NCBI RefSeq assembly: GCF_000091305.1
Contig: NC_013929.1
Span: forward strand, 9,300,001-9,364,000
DNA length: 64,000 nt
Direction of reading: 5' to 3'
From: Streptomyces scabiei 87.22
Lineage (GTDB): Bacteria > Actinomycetota > Actinomycetes > Streptomycetales > Streptomycetaceae
Position 1 is the first letter of the stretch. Each line of letters starts with the position of its first letter. A model generated the notes under the pieces. The model was not told the origin of the DNA and did not search any database. It saw only the letters and a list, made by a program, of their open reading frames with translations. Positions 1 to 7,655 of the stretch are shown here, piece by piece. Both the position numbers and the translations under genes were made by a program.

Positions 1-660
1 CTGGCCCACCCGCAGCGTCCCGTGCACCGGGAGGGCGAGGTGACCGCCGCCCGGCTGCTGGCCAAGGCGCGTGGCTGCGTCCGGGTGTCCGAGGGGCTCT
101 ACAGCAGTGACGCGGGCACCCCGGCCGCCATCCCGGTGTGCGGTGTCGACGGCGCGGTGTTCTGGAAGGCCGACATGGACATCGACTGCGACGGCCGGCC
201 GAGCCCGCACTGCAACAGCGACACCGACCCGTGGTTCCAGCCCACCACGTCGTTCCTCCAGTCCGACGGCCGGTACCTGCGCTCCGAGAGCCTGCCCTTC
301 GTGGTCGTTCCGGTCGCGAGCCGGATCTGGGACCACCGGGTCCACGGCATCAGGGGCGGTTCGGTCGCCGCCGTCGTGTACAAGGACCGCGTCCAGTACG
401 CCGTCGTCGGCGACACCGGGCCCCGGAACATCATCGGCGAGGCCTCGTACGCCACGGCGAAGGCGCTCGGCATCCGGCCCGACCCGCGCACCGGCGGCAC
501 CGCGTCCGGCGTCACCTACATCCTCTTCGAGGACTCCAGGGTCACCCCGATCGAGGACCACGACGCGGCGGTCCGCCTGGGGGAGAAGCTGGCGCGGGCG
601 TGGGTCGGAGAACCGGCACTGCGCAGGGGGCCGGCGATGCGGGGCGGGGCCGCGAACTGA
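1..660 (+). CDS. GH75 family chitosanase, 5' partial
   Basis: This is a secreted-type endo-chitosanase of glycoside hydrolase family 75, which hydrolyses beta-1,4 links in chitosan outside the cell. The frame is open from base 1, so the N-terminus and any signal peptide lie off the window; a GTG at 22 is in frame but is probably internal. Family hallmarks seen are FWKADMDIDCDG, NSDTDPWFQP, a VAAVVYKDRVQYAVVGDTG strand region and IGEASYATAKALGI. The catalytic pair known for GH75 is an Asp and a Glu nine residues apart; here these are the Asp of GDTG (codon 412-414) and the Glu of IGEAS (codon 439-441). The gene converges on dhaM and ends just before a strong hairpin. It has no evident link to the polyketide cluster and looks like ordinary chromosomal flank. 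Confidence 0.88.
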   Translation: MAHPQRPVHREGEVTAARLLAKARGCVRVSEGLYSSDAGTPAAIPVCGVDGAVFWKADMDIDCDGRPSPHCNSDTDPWFQPTTSFLQSDGRYLRSESLPFVVVPVASRIWDHRVHGIRGGSVAAVVYKDRVQYAVVGDTGPRNIIGEASYATAKALGIRPDPRTGGTASGVTYILFEDSRVTPIEDHDAAVRLGEKLARAWVGEPALRRGPAMRGGAAN

Positions 661-686
661 CCGGCACGGTCCGAGGCCGGACCGGT

Positions 687-730
687 ACGGTCCGGGGCCC
701 GCCACCGAGCGGTGGCGGGCCCCGGACCGT
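687..730. terminator. Bidirectional hairpin terminator
   Basis: A perfect 20-bp inverted repeat (687-706 and 711-730) is separated by a 4-nt loop GAGC. It lies in the 90-nt gap between the convergent chitosanase gene and dhaM. There is no U-tract, which is usual for actinobacterial terminators. It can serve both strands. Confidence 0.85.
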
Positions 731-750
731 GCGCCGGATTCCCCGGAGGT

Positions 751-1161
751 TCACTGCTTGCGGTACGTGTACGCCTCCGAGGCCGCGGCCGCCACCGCCG
801 CGAGGTCCGCGCCCGTCGAGGCCGTCACGACCGCGGCGACCGCGCCCTCCACGAACGGGGCGTCGACCAGCAGGGTGTCCGCGGGAAGTTCGTCGCCCTC
901 GGCGAGCAGGGCCTTCACGGTGAGCACCGCGCTCCCGAGATCGACGAGGACCGCGACCCCCGCGCCCCGGTCGACGGAGGCGGCCGCCTCCGAGATGCGC
1001 TCGGCGCTGGTCCCCAGGCCGCCGTCCCCGGTGCCGCCGGCCGGTGCGACCGGCACGTCGGCACCCGCGCCGGCCAGCCCCCGCGCCAGCTCGGCGACCG
1101 AGGCGGCGACGGCGGCGCTGTGCGACACCAGCACGATGCCGACCTGCCCGGCGTCAGACAT
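751..1161 (-). CDS. dhaM: PTS-dependent dihydroxyacetone kinase, phosphoryl-donor subunit DhaM
   Basis: DhaM relays phosphate from the PTS phosphocarrier HPr to the ADP held by DhaL. The 136-residue protein is a single EIIA-mannose-type domain. The phospho-accepting His is His14 in the motif GIVLVSHS near the N-terminus, followed by the usual glycine-rich PAGGTGDGGLGTS loop and LVDLGSAVLT. It lacks the HPr and EI-like domains found in the longer proteobacterial DhaM, so it must use the cell's general PTS. The ATG at 1161 lies inside the end of dhaL and overlaps its stop by 8 nt, with GGAGG six bases upstream, so translation is probably coupled. It is the last gene of dhaKLM and ends at the hairpin at 687-730. 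Confidence 0.93.
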   Translation of the reverse strand: MSDAGQVGIVLVSHSAAVAASVAELARGLAGAGADVPVAPAGGTGDGGLGTSAERISEAAASVDRGAGVAVLVDLGSAVLTVKALLAEGDELPADTLLVDAPFVEGAVAAVVTASTGADLAAVAAAASEAYTYRKQ

Positions 1162-1771
1162 CGGTGGCCTCCGGGGTCCCGGCCGTGGCGGCGAGCGCGG
1201 CGATCAGCAGCGCGGCGGACGTGGCACCGGGGTCCTGATGGCCGATGCTCCGCTCACCCAGATAGCTGGCCCGGCCCTTGCGGGCCTGCAACGGCGTGGT
1301 CGCCGCCGCCCCCGCCTCGGCGGCGGCCCGTGCCGCGCCGAACGACTCGGCGAGCGCGTCGACCGCCGGGACCAGCGCGTCCACCATGGTCTTGTCGCCG
1401 GGCGCGGCCCCGCCCAGCGCCCGCACCGCGTCGACCCCGGCCCGCAGCGCGTCCGCCAGCTGGGCCTCGCTCACCTCACCCGCCTCGCCGAGTGCCTTGC
1501 CGGTGCGGCGCAGCAGGGTGCCGTACAGCGGGCCGGAGGCACCGCCGACGGTCGAGATCAGCTGCCGTCCGGCCAGCACGAGGACGGCGCCCGGTGTGTC
1601 GGGCGCGTCCTTCTCCAGGACGGCCACCACGGCGGTGAACCCGCGGCGCAGGTTGCTGCCGTGGTCGGCGTCCCCGATCGGCGAGTCGAGCGCCGTGAGC
1701 CGATCGGCCTCACGGTCCACCGAGGCCGCGGTGGCCGTCATCCAACGACGGAAGAAATCGGCGTCGAGCAC
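1154..1771 (-). CDS. dhaL: Dihydroxyacetone kinase ADP-binding subunit DhaL
   Basis: DhaL (205 aa) holds a tightly bound ADP that is rephosphorylated by DhaM and hands the phosphate to dihydroxyacetone on DhaK. The Mg-ADP-binding aspartates are seen as Asp29, Asp34 and Asp36 in LDSPIGDADHG. The nucleotide-lid motif follows as GGASGPLYGT, and GDKTMVDAL comes later, all typical of the all-helical DhaL fold. The start is GTG at 1771, preceded by AAGGAG with a 5-nt spacer. It lies 84 nt downstream of dhaK and overlaps dhaM by 8 nt. Length and motifs are those of a full, intact family member. Confidence 0.94.
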   Translation of the reverse strand: MLDADFFRRWMTATAASVDREADRLTALDSPIGDADHGSNLRRGFTAVVAVLEKDAPDTPGAVLVLAGRQLISTVGGASGPLYGTLLRRTGKALGEAGEVSEAQLADALRAGVDAVRALGGAAPGDKTMVDALVPAVDALAESFGAARAAAEAGAAATTPLQARKGRASYLGERSIGHQDPGATSAALLIAALAATAGTPEATDV

Positions 1772-1855
1772 GGAATCTCCTTGCGTGGTACGTGAGTTGA
1801 CTGACGGTGAGGCATGGGGCGGGCCGCCGCCCGGGCCGGGCGGCCTCGCATTCCC

Positions 1856-2848
1856 TCACACGCCCCAGCGCAGCCCCGGTGTCCGCACCGGCGCGTCGTA
1901 CAGCCGCAGCAGCTCCTCGTCGACCTGGCACAGCGTCACCGAGGCGCCGGCCATGTCGAGCGAGGTGACGTAGTTGCCGACGAGGGTGCGGGCCACGGCC
2001 ACCCCGCGTTCGACGAGCACGCGCTGCACCTCCGCGTTGAAGCCGTACAGCTCCAGCAGCGGAGTGGCACCCATGCCGTTGACCAGCAGCAGAACCGGGT
2101 TGCGCGGGCTCATGTCGTCGAGGATCGCGTTCACCGCGAAGTCGGCGATCTCGCGCGAGGTCATCATCGCGCGCCGTTCGCGTCCCGGCTCGCCGTGGAT
2201 GCCCACGCCCAACTCCAGTTCCCCGGCGGGGAGATCGAAGGTGGGGCTGCCCTTGGCCGGTGTGGAGCAGGCGCTGAGGGCCACTCCGAAACTGCGGGAG
2301 TTCTCGTTGACCTGCCGGGCCAGTGCCTCGACCCGCTCCAGCGGCTGGCCCTCCTCGGCGGCGGCCCCCGCGATCTTCTCCACGAACAGGGTCGCGCCGG
2401 TGCCGCGCCGCCCGGCGGTGTAGAGGCTGTCGGTGACGGCCACGTCGTCGTCGACGAGCACCTTGGCGATCTGGATGCCCTCGTCCTCGGCGAGCTCGGC
2501 GGCCATGTCGAAGTTGAGGACGTCGCCGGTGTAGTTCTTCACGATGAACAGCACTCCGGCCCCGCTGTCCACGGCGGCCGCCGCCCGCACCATCTGGTCC
2601 GGCACGGGCGAGGTGAACACCTCACCGGGACACGCCGCCGACAGCATCCCCGGCCCCACGAAACCGCCGTGCAACGGTTCGTGTCCCGAGCCGCCCCCGG
2701 AGACCAGCCCCACCCTCCCGGCCACCGGCGCGTCCCGCCGCACCACCACCCGGTTCTCCACGTCCACGGTCAACTCCGGGTGCGCGGCCGCCATGCCCCG
2801 CAACGCGTCGGCGACAACGCTCTCCGCGACGTTGATGAGCATCTTCAC
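1856..2848 (-). CDS. dhaK: Dihydroxyacetone kinase substrate-binding subunit DhaK
   Basis: DhaK (330 aa) binds dihydroxyacetone covalently through a hemiaminal to a histidine and accepts phosphate from DhaL, giving dihydroxyacetone phosphate for glycolysis. The residue numbering matches E. coli DhaK: His56 in GGGSGHEP, Asp109 in IVKNYTGD and the covalent His218 in LGVGIHGEPG. The start is the GTG at 2848, chosen because a perfect AGGAGG lies 5 nt upstream; an ATG two codons later is spaced worse. It is the first gene of dhaKLM. No dedicated DhaR/DhaS-like regulator is visible next to it. This is a metabolic operon flanking the antibiotic cluster. Confidence 0.95.
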   Translation of the reverse strand: MKMLINVAESVVADALRGMAAAHPELTVDVENRVVVRRDAPVAGRVGLVSGGGSGHEPLHGGFVGPGMLSAACPGEVFTSPVPDQMVRAAAAVDSGAGVLFIVKNYTGDVLNFDMAAELAEDEGIQIAKVLVDDDVAVTDSLYTAGRRGTGATLFVEKIAGAAAEEGQPLERVEALARQVNENSRSFGVALSACSTPAKGSPTFDLPAGELELGVGIHGEPGRERRAMMTSREIADFAVNAILDDMSPRNPVLLLVNGMGATPLLELYGFNAEVQRVLVERGVAVARTLVGNYVTSLDMAGASVTLCQVDEELLRLYDAPVRTPGLRWGV

Positions 2849-3120
2849 TGGTGCCTCCTGTAGACGTTATCTGACAAGCTGCTTACCTGAGTTCCTGCTG
2901 TTCAGTGCAGGTTTGGTCAAATTGTTGATCTTGGCGGTCGGTGGCTGTCGTAGGCGGGCTCCGGCGGTACCGATGCTGACTTGACGTCGATTCCGGTGAC
3001 GACCCGTCAGGTATTCACAGTGGTAGCGGTCGAGCGGATGCCGACGGGCGCGCCTCCGCTGGAAGTATCGACCTTGCGGCGGCGAAGGTCACGTGCCCGA
3101 GCGTTCCCAGGCGTGCCAGG

Positions 3121-3262
3121 GACCGATTGCAGTACACGTCCTTCGCGTTCGCCGTGCACCATCCGGAGGCCGGCATCGACGCCTCGATCGGCACCGTCGG
3201 GGACGCTCTGGACAACGCTCTCACGCAATCCCGGATCGGCCTCTGAGAAGTCGAGTTGATCT
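3121..3262 (+). pseudogene. IS3-family transposase remnant (integrase-core fragment)
   Basis: Forward-frame codons from 3121 read DRLQYTSFAFAVHHPEAG, then IDASIGTVGDALDNALTQS, RIGL and a stop. This matches the conserved stretch of IS3-family OrfB (rve/DDE integrase core) that normally begins D-R/Q-G-S-QYTS and carries GDxxDNA. The G-S pair is damaged, a stop follows IGL where intact copies read into TELI, and the rest of the gene is absent on both sides. No terminal inverted repeats or target duplication were found. It is a dead relic marking past IS activity between dhaKLM and the cluster. Confidence 0.75.
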
Positions 3263-3981
3263 GACACACGTGATCTTGATGTGTCCTGCGCAGAGAAGTC
3301 GGTCGCGGGTGCGTGGGAACCGCTCATGGGTGGGGCACTCGATGCGGTTGCAGTCTTCTGGGCCGGCCAGGGCGCGGACCTCGTCGCTCTCGTTGTCGGC
3401 GGGTCCGATGTCTGAACGGTGTCTCGTGGCGGCCGCGGGCGGGTTCAGCGTGGGGCGGCAATCGTCCGGTGGCTCGAGCCGGCGTGGTGCACGTTTTCCT
3501 CGCACGCGGCCGGTTCCCCTCGTTCGAAGACATGCGCGACCACGTCGATGCGGGGTGGTCGCGGATGTGTCGAAGCGCTCCACGCCCACGACGACGGTCA
3601 TCTCGCGCCGGTCGTCCCCGATGTGCTCCTTCGAGGGGCCTCGTACGCCGACCAGTGGCTGCCACAAGTGGAGTCGACCGAGCCGGCAGACGCCGCGATC
3701 TGCGTGGGAGCCGTACGCCTTGTCGGCGCGGGTGGAGCCGTCACCGAGCCTGACCGGCACCGTGCCGTCCCGCAGTCTGTCCTGCCACGGTGCGGCCCGG
3801 TCCATGAGACGCTGCTGCCGCTCGACGCCTTGTGTTGCCGGCCGAAGACGATCGATGCCCCGGCAGCGGGCCAGGGGCCGGGTGACGGGTCGACCGCAGG
3901 CGCCGTGGTGATGCGCCGCGACGGGCGTAAGGGGGCGCCGCGACACTGGGCGGCGCCCGTCAGGAACGGCGGCGCGGTCTC
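3263..3981. other. Gene-free stretch at the cluster edge
   Basis: No convincing coding sequence was found in any frame over about 720 nt. Reverse-strand codons around 3720-3755 read STRADKAYGSHADR, which vaguely resembles the ADKAYSS motif of IS4/IS5-type transposases. The surrounding frame does not continue that homology, so this is not called as a gene. With the neighbouring IS3 relic it looks like decayed mobile DNA. Confidence 0.4.
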
Positions 3982-6753
3982 TCAGATGGATCCGACGGCC
4001 AGGGCTTTGAACTCTCTGGGGAGTTCCGCGCGCCTGGTGACGTTGAGCTTGCGGTAGACGCGGGTCAGGTGCTGTTCCACCGTGCTGATGGTGACGCACA
4101 GCTGGTCGGCGATCTCGCGGTTGGAGTTGCCCAGGGCGGCCAGGGACGCGACCCGTCGCTCCGCCGCGCTGAGGGGGTCGCGCGGAAGGGTGACCGGGTC
4201 GGGCGGTGCCCCCTCCCTGCCGCGCGGCGACTGGGAGGGCTGCAGACGTTCGGCGCCGCACACATCGGCCAGGTGCAGCGCCTGGTACAGCGCGCGCCGT
4301 GCCAGTTCCGCCTCCCCGATCGCGCGCTGCGCGGAACTCAACGCCGCCAGTGCCCGGGCCAGTTCCAGCCTGTCCCCGGTGAGCCGTAAGACACCGACCG
4401 CCTCCAGCAGCAGGCTCGCCCGGCGTCGCGGTTCGGCGATCTCGGCGAGCAGGCACATGGCGACGCCGCGACTGCGGGATTTGGCACTGCCGGGGCGGGC
4501 CAGCTCCGCATCCGCGAGCCGGCGGACCTGGTCCCGCTGCCCGAGGCGCAGATGCGCGGCCGCCGCGCCGCTGCGCCAGGGCAGGAAGGCGGGCAGATCC
4601 ATGTCCCAGGCGCGGGCCTGGTCGCCGCACCGCAGAAAGTCGTCCAGGGCCGCGTGCACCCGGCCCGCGGCCAGGTGGTGATGGCCCCGGGCGTAGAGAT
4701 ACTGCAGGCCGTACCGTGACTCGGAGATCGCCTCCGGTACCGAGTGCCGCAGGTACTCCTCGGTGACGTCGTCCGCCCCCATGGCGGTGGCGGCCAGGAC
4801 GAGCGTGCTCAGCGGCGCACCGACGGCGACTCCCCAACTGCGGGGCGACAGGTGGGTCATGGCGGAGCGGGCGAGGGCGCAGGCCTCGGGCAGATCGCCC
4901 TGTCGCAGGGCCAGTTCGGCGCGGATCGCGGTGAGCTTCGCCTGCCAGGTGGGCGCCTGCCGGGCGGTCGCCTCCTGCAGGAGCTTGGCCGACCAGACGG
5001 AGGCCTGGCCGAGCCGGTCCGCGTAGACGAGCGCGAGCAGCGCGGACTCCAGCGCGTACAGACTGGTGTCGTCCAGAGGGCAGGAGCGCAGCACCTGTTC
5101 GGCGCTCCTGGCGCTGGACTCGTCGCCGCCGTTGCGCAGTGTCGAGCCGAGGACGGTCTCGGCGAGCAGGAGGGGCCTGGCGGCCGCGGGTTCCCGGCTG
5201 TCGCGGATGCCCGGGCCGTCCTCGGCGGGGAGGAGAGGCACCATCACGGGGTAGCGGTTCCGCAGCCACTCCCTGGTTTCCGTGACCTGGCCGTGCGGGC
5301 CCGGGACCTTCGGGCCCAGCGCGCGGATCACCTCGGCGGCCTCGTCGAAGCGCCCGTGCCACAGCAGGGCGCGGGAGAGCGGGACGGTCAGACGGGCGGG
5401 CAGGACGCCCGTCAGCAGCGCGTCGCACAGCGGCCCCAGACGGGGAGTCACCATGGAGGGGTTCAGCTGCCACTCCAGCCGCACGAGCATCATCGTCGTG
5501 AGCGCCTGCTCCCGCGCGTCGTCGGAGCCGGACAGCGCCAGTTCCAGGCACTCCAGGGCGAAGCCGACGTCGCCGCTTCGGCGCGCCTGCTCGGAGGCGT
5601 CCATCAGCACGGGAACGGCCCAGCCGGGTGGCACGTGTCGAACGGCGACGAGATGCCGGGCGACCGTGGGGGTCGGAAGTCCTTCGTGGTGGAGTAACTC
5701 CGCGACGTCCAGTCGCTGTCGCCGGAGCAGGCCCCAGGGGAAGTCGTCCAGGACGGCCGACCGTGCCGCCGGATGACGGAAACGGTGGCCGGCGACGAGC
5801 CCGGCGGCCTCCATGTGCCGCAGCGCGTTCGCCACCGAGGAAGGACCGAGCCGGAGCAGGCGGCCTATGCGGTCGGGGGAGGAGCAGGAGTCCAGTAACG
5901 CCATCGTGCGGGCCACGCCGAGGACGTCCGGCTCCCGGCCGTGCAGACAGGCGAGCACCGCCTGTGCGAACTCCTCTCCCGCGGGCGGGACTTCGGACCC
6001 GGCGTCGCCGTCACCGTCCGCCTGCCTGTCGCGGTGGTCCCTCAGCAGGGCGTGGACGAGCAGGGGATTGCCTCCGCTGAGGGAGTGGTAGACGGGGCCG
6101 AGGGCCTGTGCTTCCTCCGTGCCCAGGGCCTTCGTCGTGAGCTCGGTCGTGCCCTCCGGGGACAGGGGAGCCAACCGGACACGCCGGTAGAAGGGATGGC
6201 GGAGCAGTTCGGTGCTCAACAGCGGCAGACCGTGGCGGGCACTGTCCGGGCGGCTGAACACCAGCATCACAGGGGCGGATCTCGTGTGCGGGAGCAGTTG
6301 CAGCAGACAGCTCAGGGAAGCGGAGTCGGCGTGTTGGACGTCGTCGACGCAGAGCAGCAGGCCGCCCGCCCCGGCCGCGTCCAGCAGCGCACGGCACAGG
6401 CTGCGCGCGACATGGGCCTGCAGGGTGGCCGACTCATGACGGGCGGGCGGATGACCGGAGGCGAAGCTGTCCTCCAGGACGGTCATCTGCGCACGGAGCG
6501 GAGCGGGCAGCGAAATGTCCCGGACGAGTTGATGGACGATACCGAACGGGACGTCGCGCTCCTCTTCCCGGCCGACGGCTCGCAGGACCTCGGAACCGGT
6601 CGAGGACGCCTCCTCGGCAAAGGCATAGAGCAACTCAGACTTGCCGATGCCTACGGAGCCGCTGACGAGGACGACGTGTCCATTGCCGTGGCGGCTGTCC
6701 GCAAGGAATTCGCGTAATGCGGACAGTTCGTCTTTGCGGTCGATCAGTATCAT
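3982..6753 (-). CDS. LAL-type LuxR family transcriptional regulator (cluster activator candidate)
   Basis: This large ATP-binding regulator (923 aa from the chosen start) belongs to the LAL class common in modular PKS clusters. It has an N-terminal AAA/STAND ATPase, with Walker A GSVGIGKS at about residues 32-39 and Walker B LLLCVDD at about 132-138. A long helical middle follows, then a C-terminal LuxR helix-turn-helix at about 862-911 (LSAAERRVASLAALGNSNRE, then IADQLCVTISTVEQHL). The start chosen is ATG 6753, with AAAGAG upstream and the usual opening MILIDRKDEL. A GTG at 6798 would add 15 atypical residues. It carries four in-frame TTA codons, so its translation should depend on the bldA tRNA. 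It follows the acyltransferase gene and the pseudogene on the same strand. A pathway activator role is inferred from family and position. Confidence 0.9.
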   Translation of the reverse strand: MILIDRKDELSALREFLADSRHGNGHVVLVSGSVGIGKSELLYAFAEEASSTGSEVLRAVGREEERDVPFGIVHQLVRDISLPAPLRAQMTVLEDSFASGHPPARHESATLQAHVARSLCRALLDAAGAGGLLLCVDDVQHADSASLSCLLQLLPHTRSAPVMLVFSRPDSARHGLPLLSTELLRHPFYRRVRLAPLSPEGTTELTTKALGTEEAQALGPVYHSLSGGNPLLVHALLRDHRDRQADGDGDAGSEVPPAGEEFAQAVLACLHGREPDVLGVARTMALLDSCSSPDRIGRLLRLGPSSVANALRHMEAAGLVAGHRFRHPAARSAVLDDFPWGLLRRQRLDVAELLHHEGLPTPTVARHLVAVRHVPPGWAVPVLMDASEQARRSGDVGFALECLELALSGSDDAREQALTTMMLVRLEWQLNPSMVTPRLGPLCDALLTGVLPARLTVPLSRALLWHGRFDEAAEVIRALGPKVPGPHGQVTETREWLRNRYPVMVPLLPAEDGPGIRDSREPAAARPLLLAETVLGSTLRNGGDESSARSAEQVLRSCPLDDTSLYALESALLALVYADRLGQASVWSAKLLQEATARQAPTWQAKLTAIRAELALRQGDLPEACALARSAMTHLSPRSWGVAVGAPLSTLVLAATAMGADDVTEEYLRHSVPEAISESRYGLQYLYARGHHHLAAGRVHAALDDFLRCGDQARAWDMDLPAFLPWRSGAAAAHLRLGQRDQVRRLADAELARPGSAKSRSRGVAMCLLAEIAEPRRRASLLLEAVGVLRLTGDRLELARALAALSSAQRAIGEAELARRALYQALHLADVCGAERLQPSQSPRGREGAPPDPVTLPRDPLSAAERRVASLAALGNSNREIADQLCVTISTVEQHLTRVYRKLNVTRRAELPREFKALAVGSI
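4387..6717 (-). other. Four in-frame TTA leucine codons in the LAL regulator
   Basis: TTA codons, read on the minus strand, lie at 6717-6715 (Leu13), 5898-5896 (Leu286), 5697-5695 (Leu353) and 4389-4387 (Leu789), each checked against the reading frame. Streptomyces reads TTA only with the developmentally controlled bldA tRNA. Scanning the gene for the complementary taa triplet found only these four, all in frame. Confidence 0.9.
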
Positions 6754-6782
6754 GCGTGTACTCTTTGCAGCACGTCGGAATT

Positions 6783-6804
6783 CTATTCGTGAACTCACGA
6801 GTAG
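6783..6804. promoter_or_regulatory. Imperfect inverted repeat upstream of the LAL regulator
   Basis: The arms CTATTCGTG (6783-6791) and CACGAGTAG (6796-6804) pair at 8 of 9 positions around a 4-nt spacer. The site is 30-51 nt upstream of the regulator ATG. It could be an operator or leader hairpin; nothing ties it to a named protein. A TCTTTGCAG direct repeat (6762-6770, 6825-6833) flanks it. Confidence 0.35.
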
Positions 6805-6837
6805 ATTGCCGGAGGCCTCGGGTTTCTTTGCAGGGTC

Positions 6838-7655
6838 TTAGTAGAGCCCCTGGGGAGCCGACGAAGCAGTCTGCAGCGGAGTGACATTCGCGACTCCGTC
6901 GGACGGTCATTTCGAGCCGGTGTCGTAAACGCGGTGCCTGGTCGCGTTCGAGGATGTCGGGGAGGGGCGGGTCTTCGTGCGGCACGGCCGGTCGAACCTG
7001 TCCTACGGTGCCGTATTCCACCGCCGTTGACCAGTCCTCTTTGCGTACGGCATTCATTGTCGTCTGCGGGTAAATCGGAACATACGGCGTGAGTTCGGCG
7101 TTCCGCTCGGCCGGGCGGGCCCGCCGCGTGGCCGAAGGTGTTGCCGTAGCCGCGACCGCGGATGCCGTCGTCCATCGCGGCCTCGACGTCCCGGTACGTG
7201 TCCGGGCTCGACTGCGTGACACGCAGCCGCACCCCCGGCAGACGGGGTGCTGTACCCGGCGGCGTCCGCCGGTCGGCAGGTCCGGACGAGTCGCTCGACC
7301 CGGCGCGGGTCCATGCCGACGAGGGTCGTGCCGGTCGTGCCGCCGGTGTCCCGGGCGCGGTCGGTCGGCGGGCGCGGCACGTCGAGCGGCAGCGGGTCCG
7401 CCGGGTCCAGGGAGCGCAGGACGTCCACCGGAAACGGGCCGAACACCGTGAGCTGCCCATAGCGGGTGATGTCCCGCGCGTCGACGTCGAGTCGGGCGGA
7501 GCACCGCAGCCGTACGCGCTGCATGTCTCCGGGTGGAAGTGTCGCGCCACCACCTTCCGTGTCCACGCGTCGAGGTCGGTTTCGAGCCAGTCTTCGATCA
7601 GCGTGTCGCGCTCCGCGCCCCGCACGGCGGGCGACACGTCGGCCGCCGCGCTCAC
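6838..7655 (-). pseudogene. Decayed EhpF/phenylacetate-CoA-ligase-like adenylating enzyme
   Basis: The gene began at GTG 7655, overlapping the acyltransferase stop by 4 nt (GTGA). Recognisable family pieces occur in order but in shifting frames: TLIEDWLETDLDAWTRKVV; then DITRYGQLTVFGPFPVDVL with RARDTGGTTG and MDPRRVERLV; then GRGYGNTFGHAAG; then TPYVPIYPQTTM with VEYGTVGQV and LPDILERDQA; finally YDTGSK, a stop, and PSDGVANVTPLQTA ending QGLY plus TAA at 6840-6838. At least four frame changes, one nonsense codon and two internal deletions (after DTGGTTG and after the VERLV segment) are visible, and about half the expected length is left. Relatives are ANL-superfamily acyl-adenylating or CoA-ligase proteins. 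Family naming rests on remembered sequence patterns, but the decay itself is clear. Confidence 0.8.

Noticed and set aside
3720..3755. Possible IS4/IS5-type transposase piece (ADKAYGSHADR, minus strand)
   Set aside because: Only a dozen residues resemble the family and no continuation was found in any frame; too weak to annotate.
6754..6798. GTG 6798 as start of the LAL regulator
   Set aside because: It would add 15 residues unlike family N-termini and lies within the inverted repeat; ATG 6753 with AAAGAG gives the usual opening.
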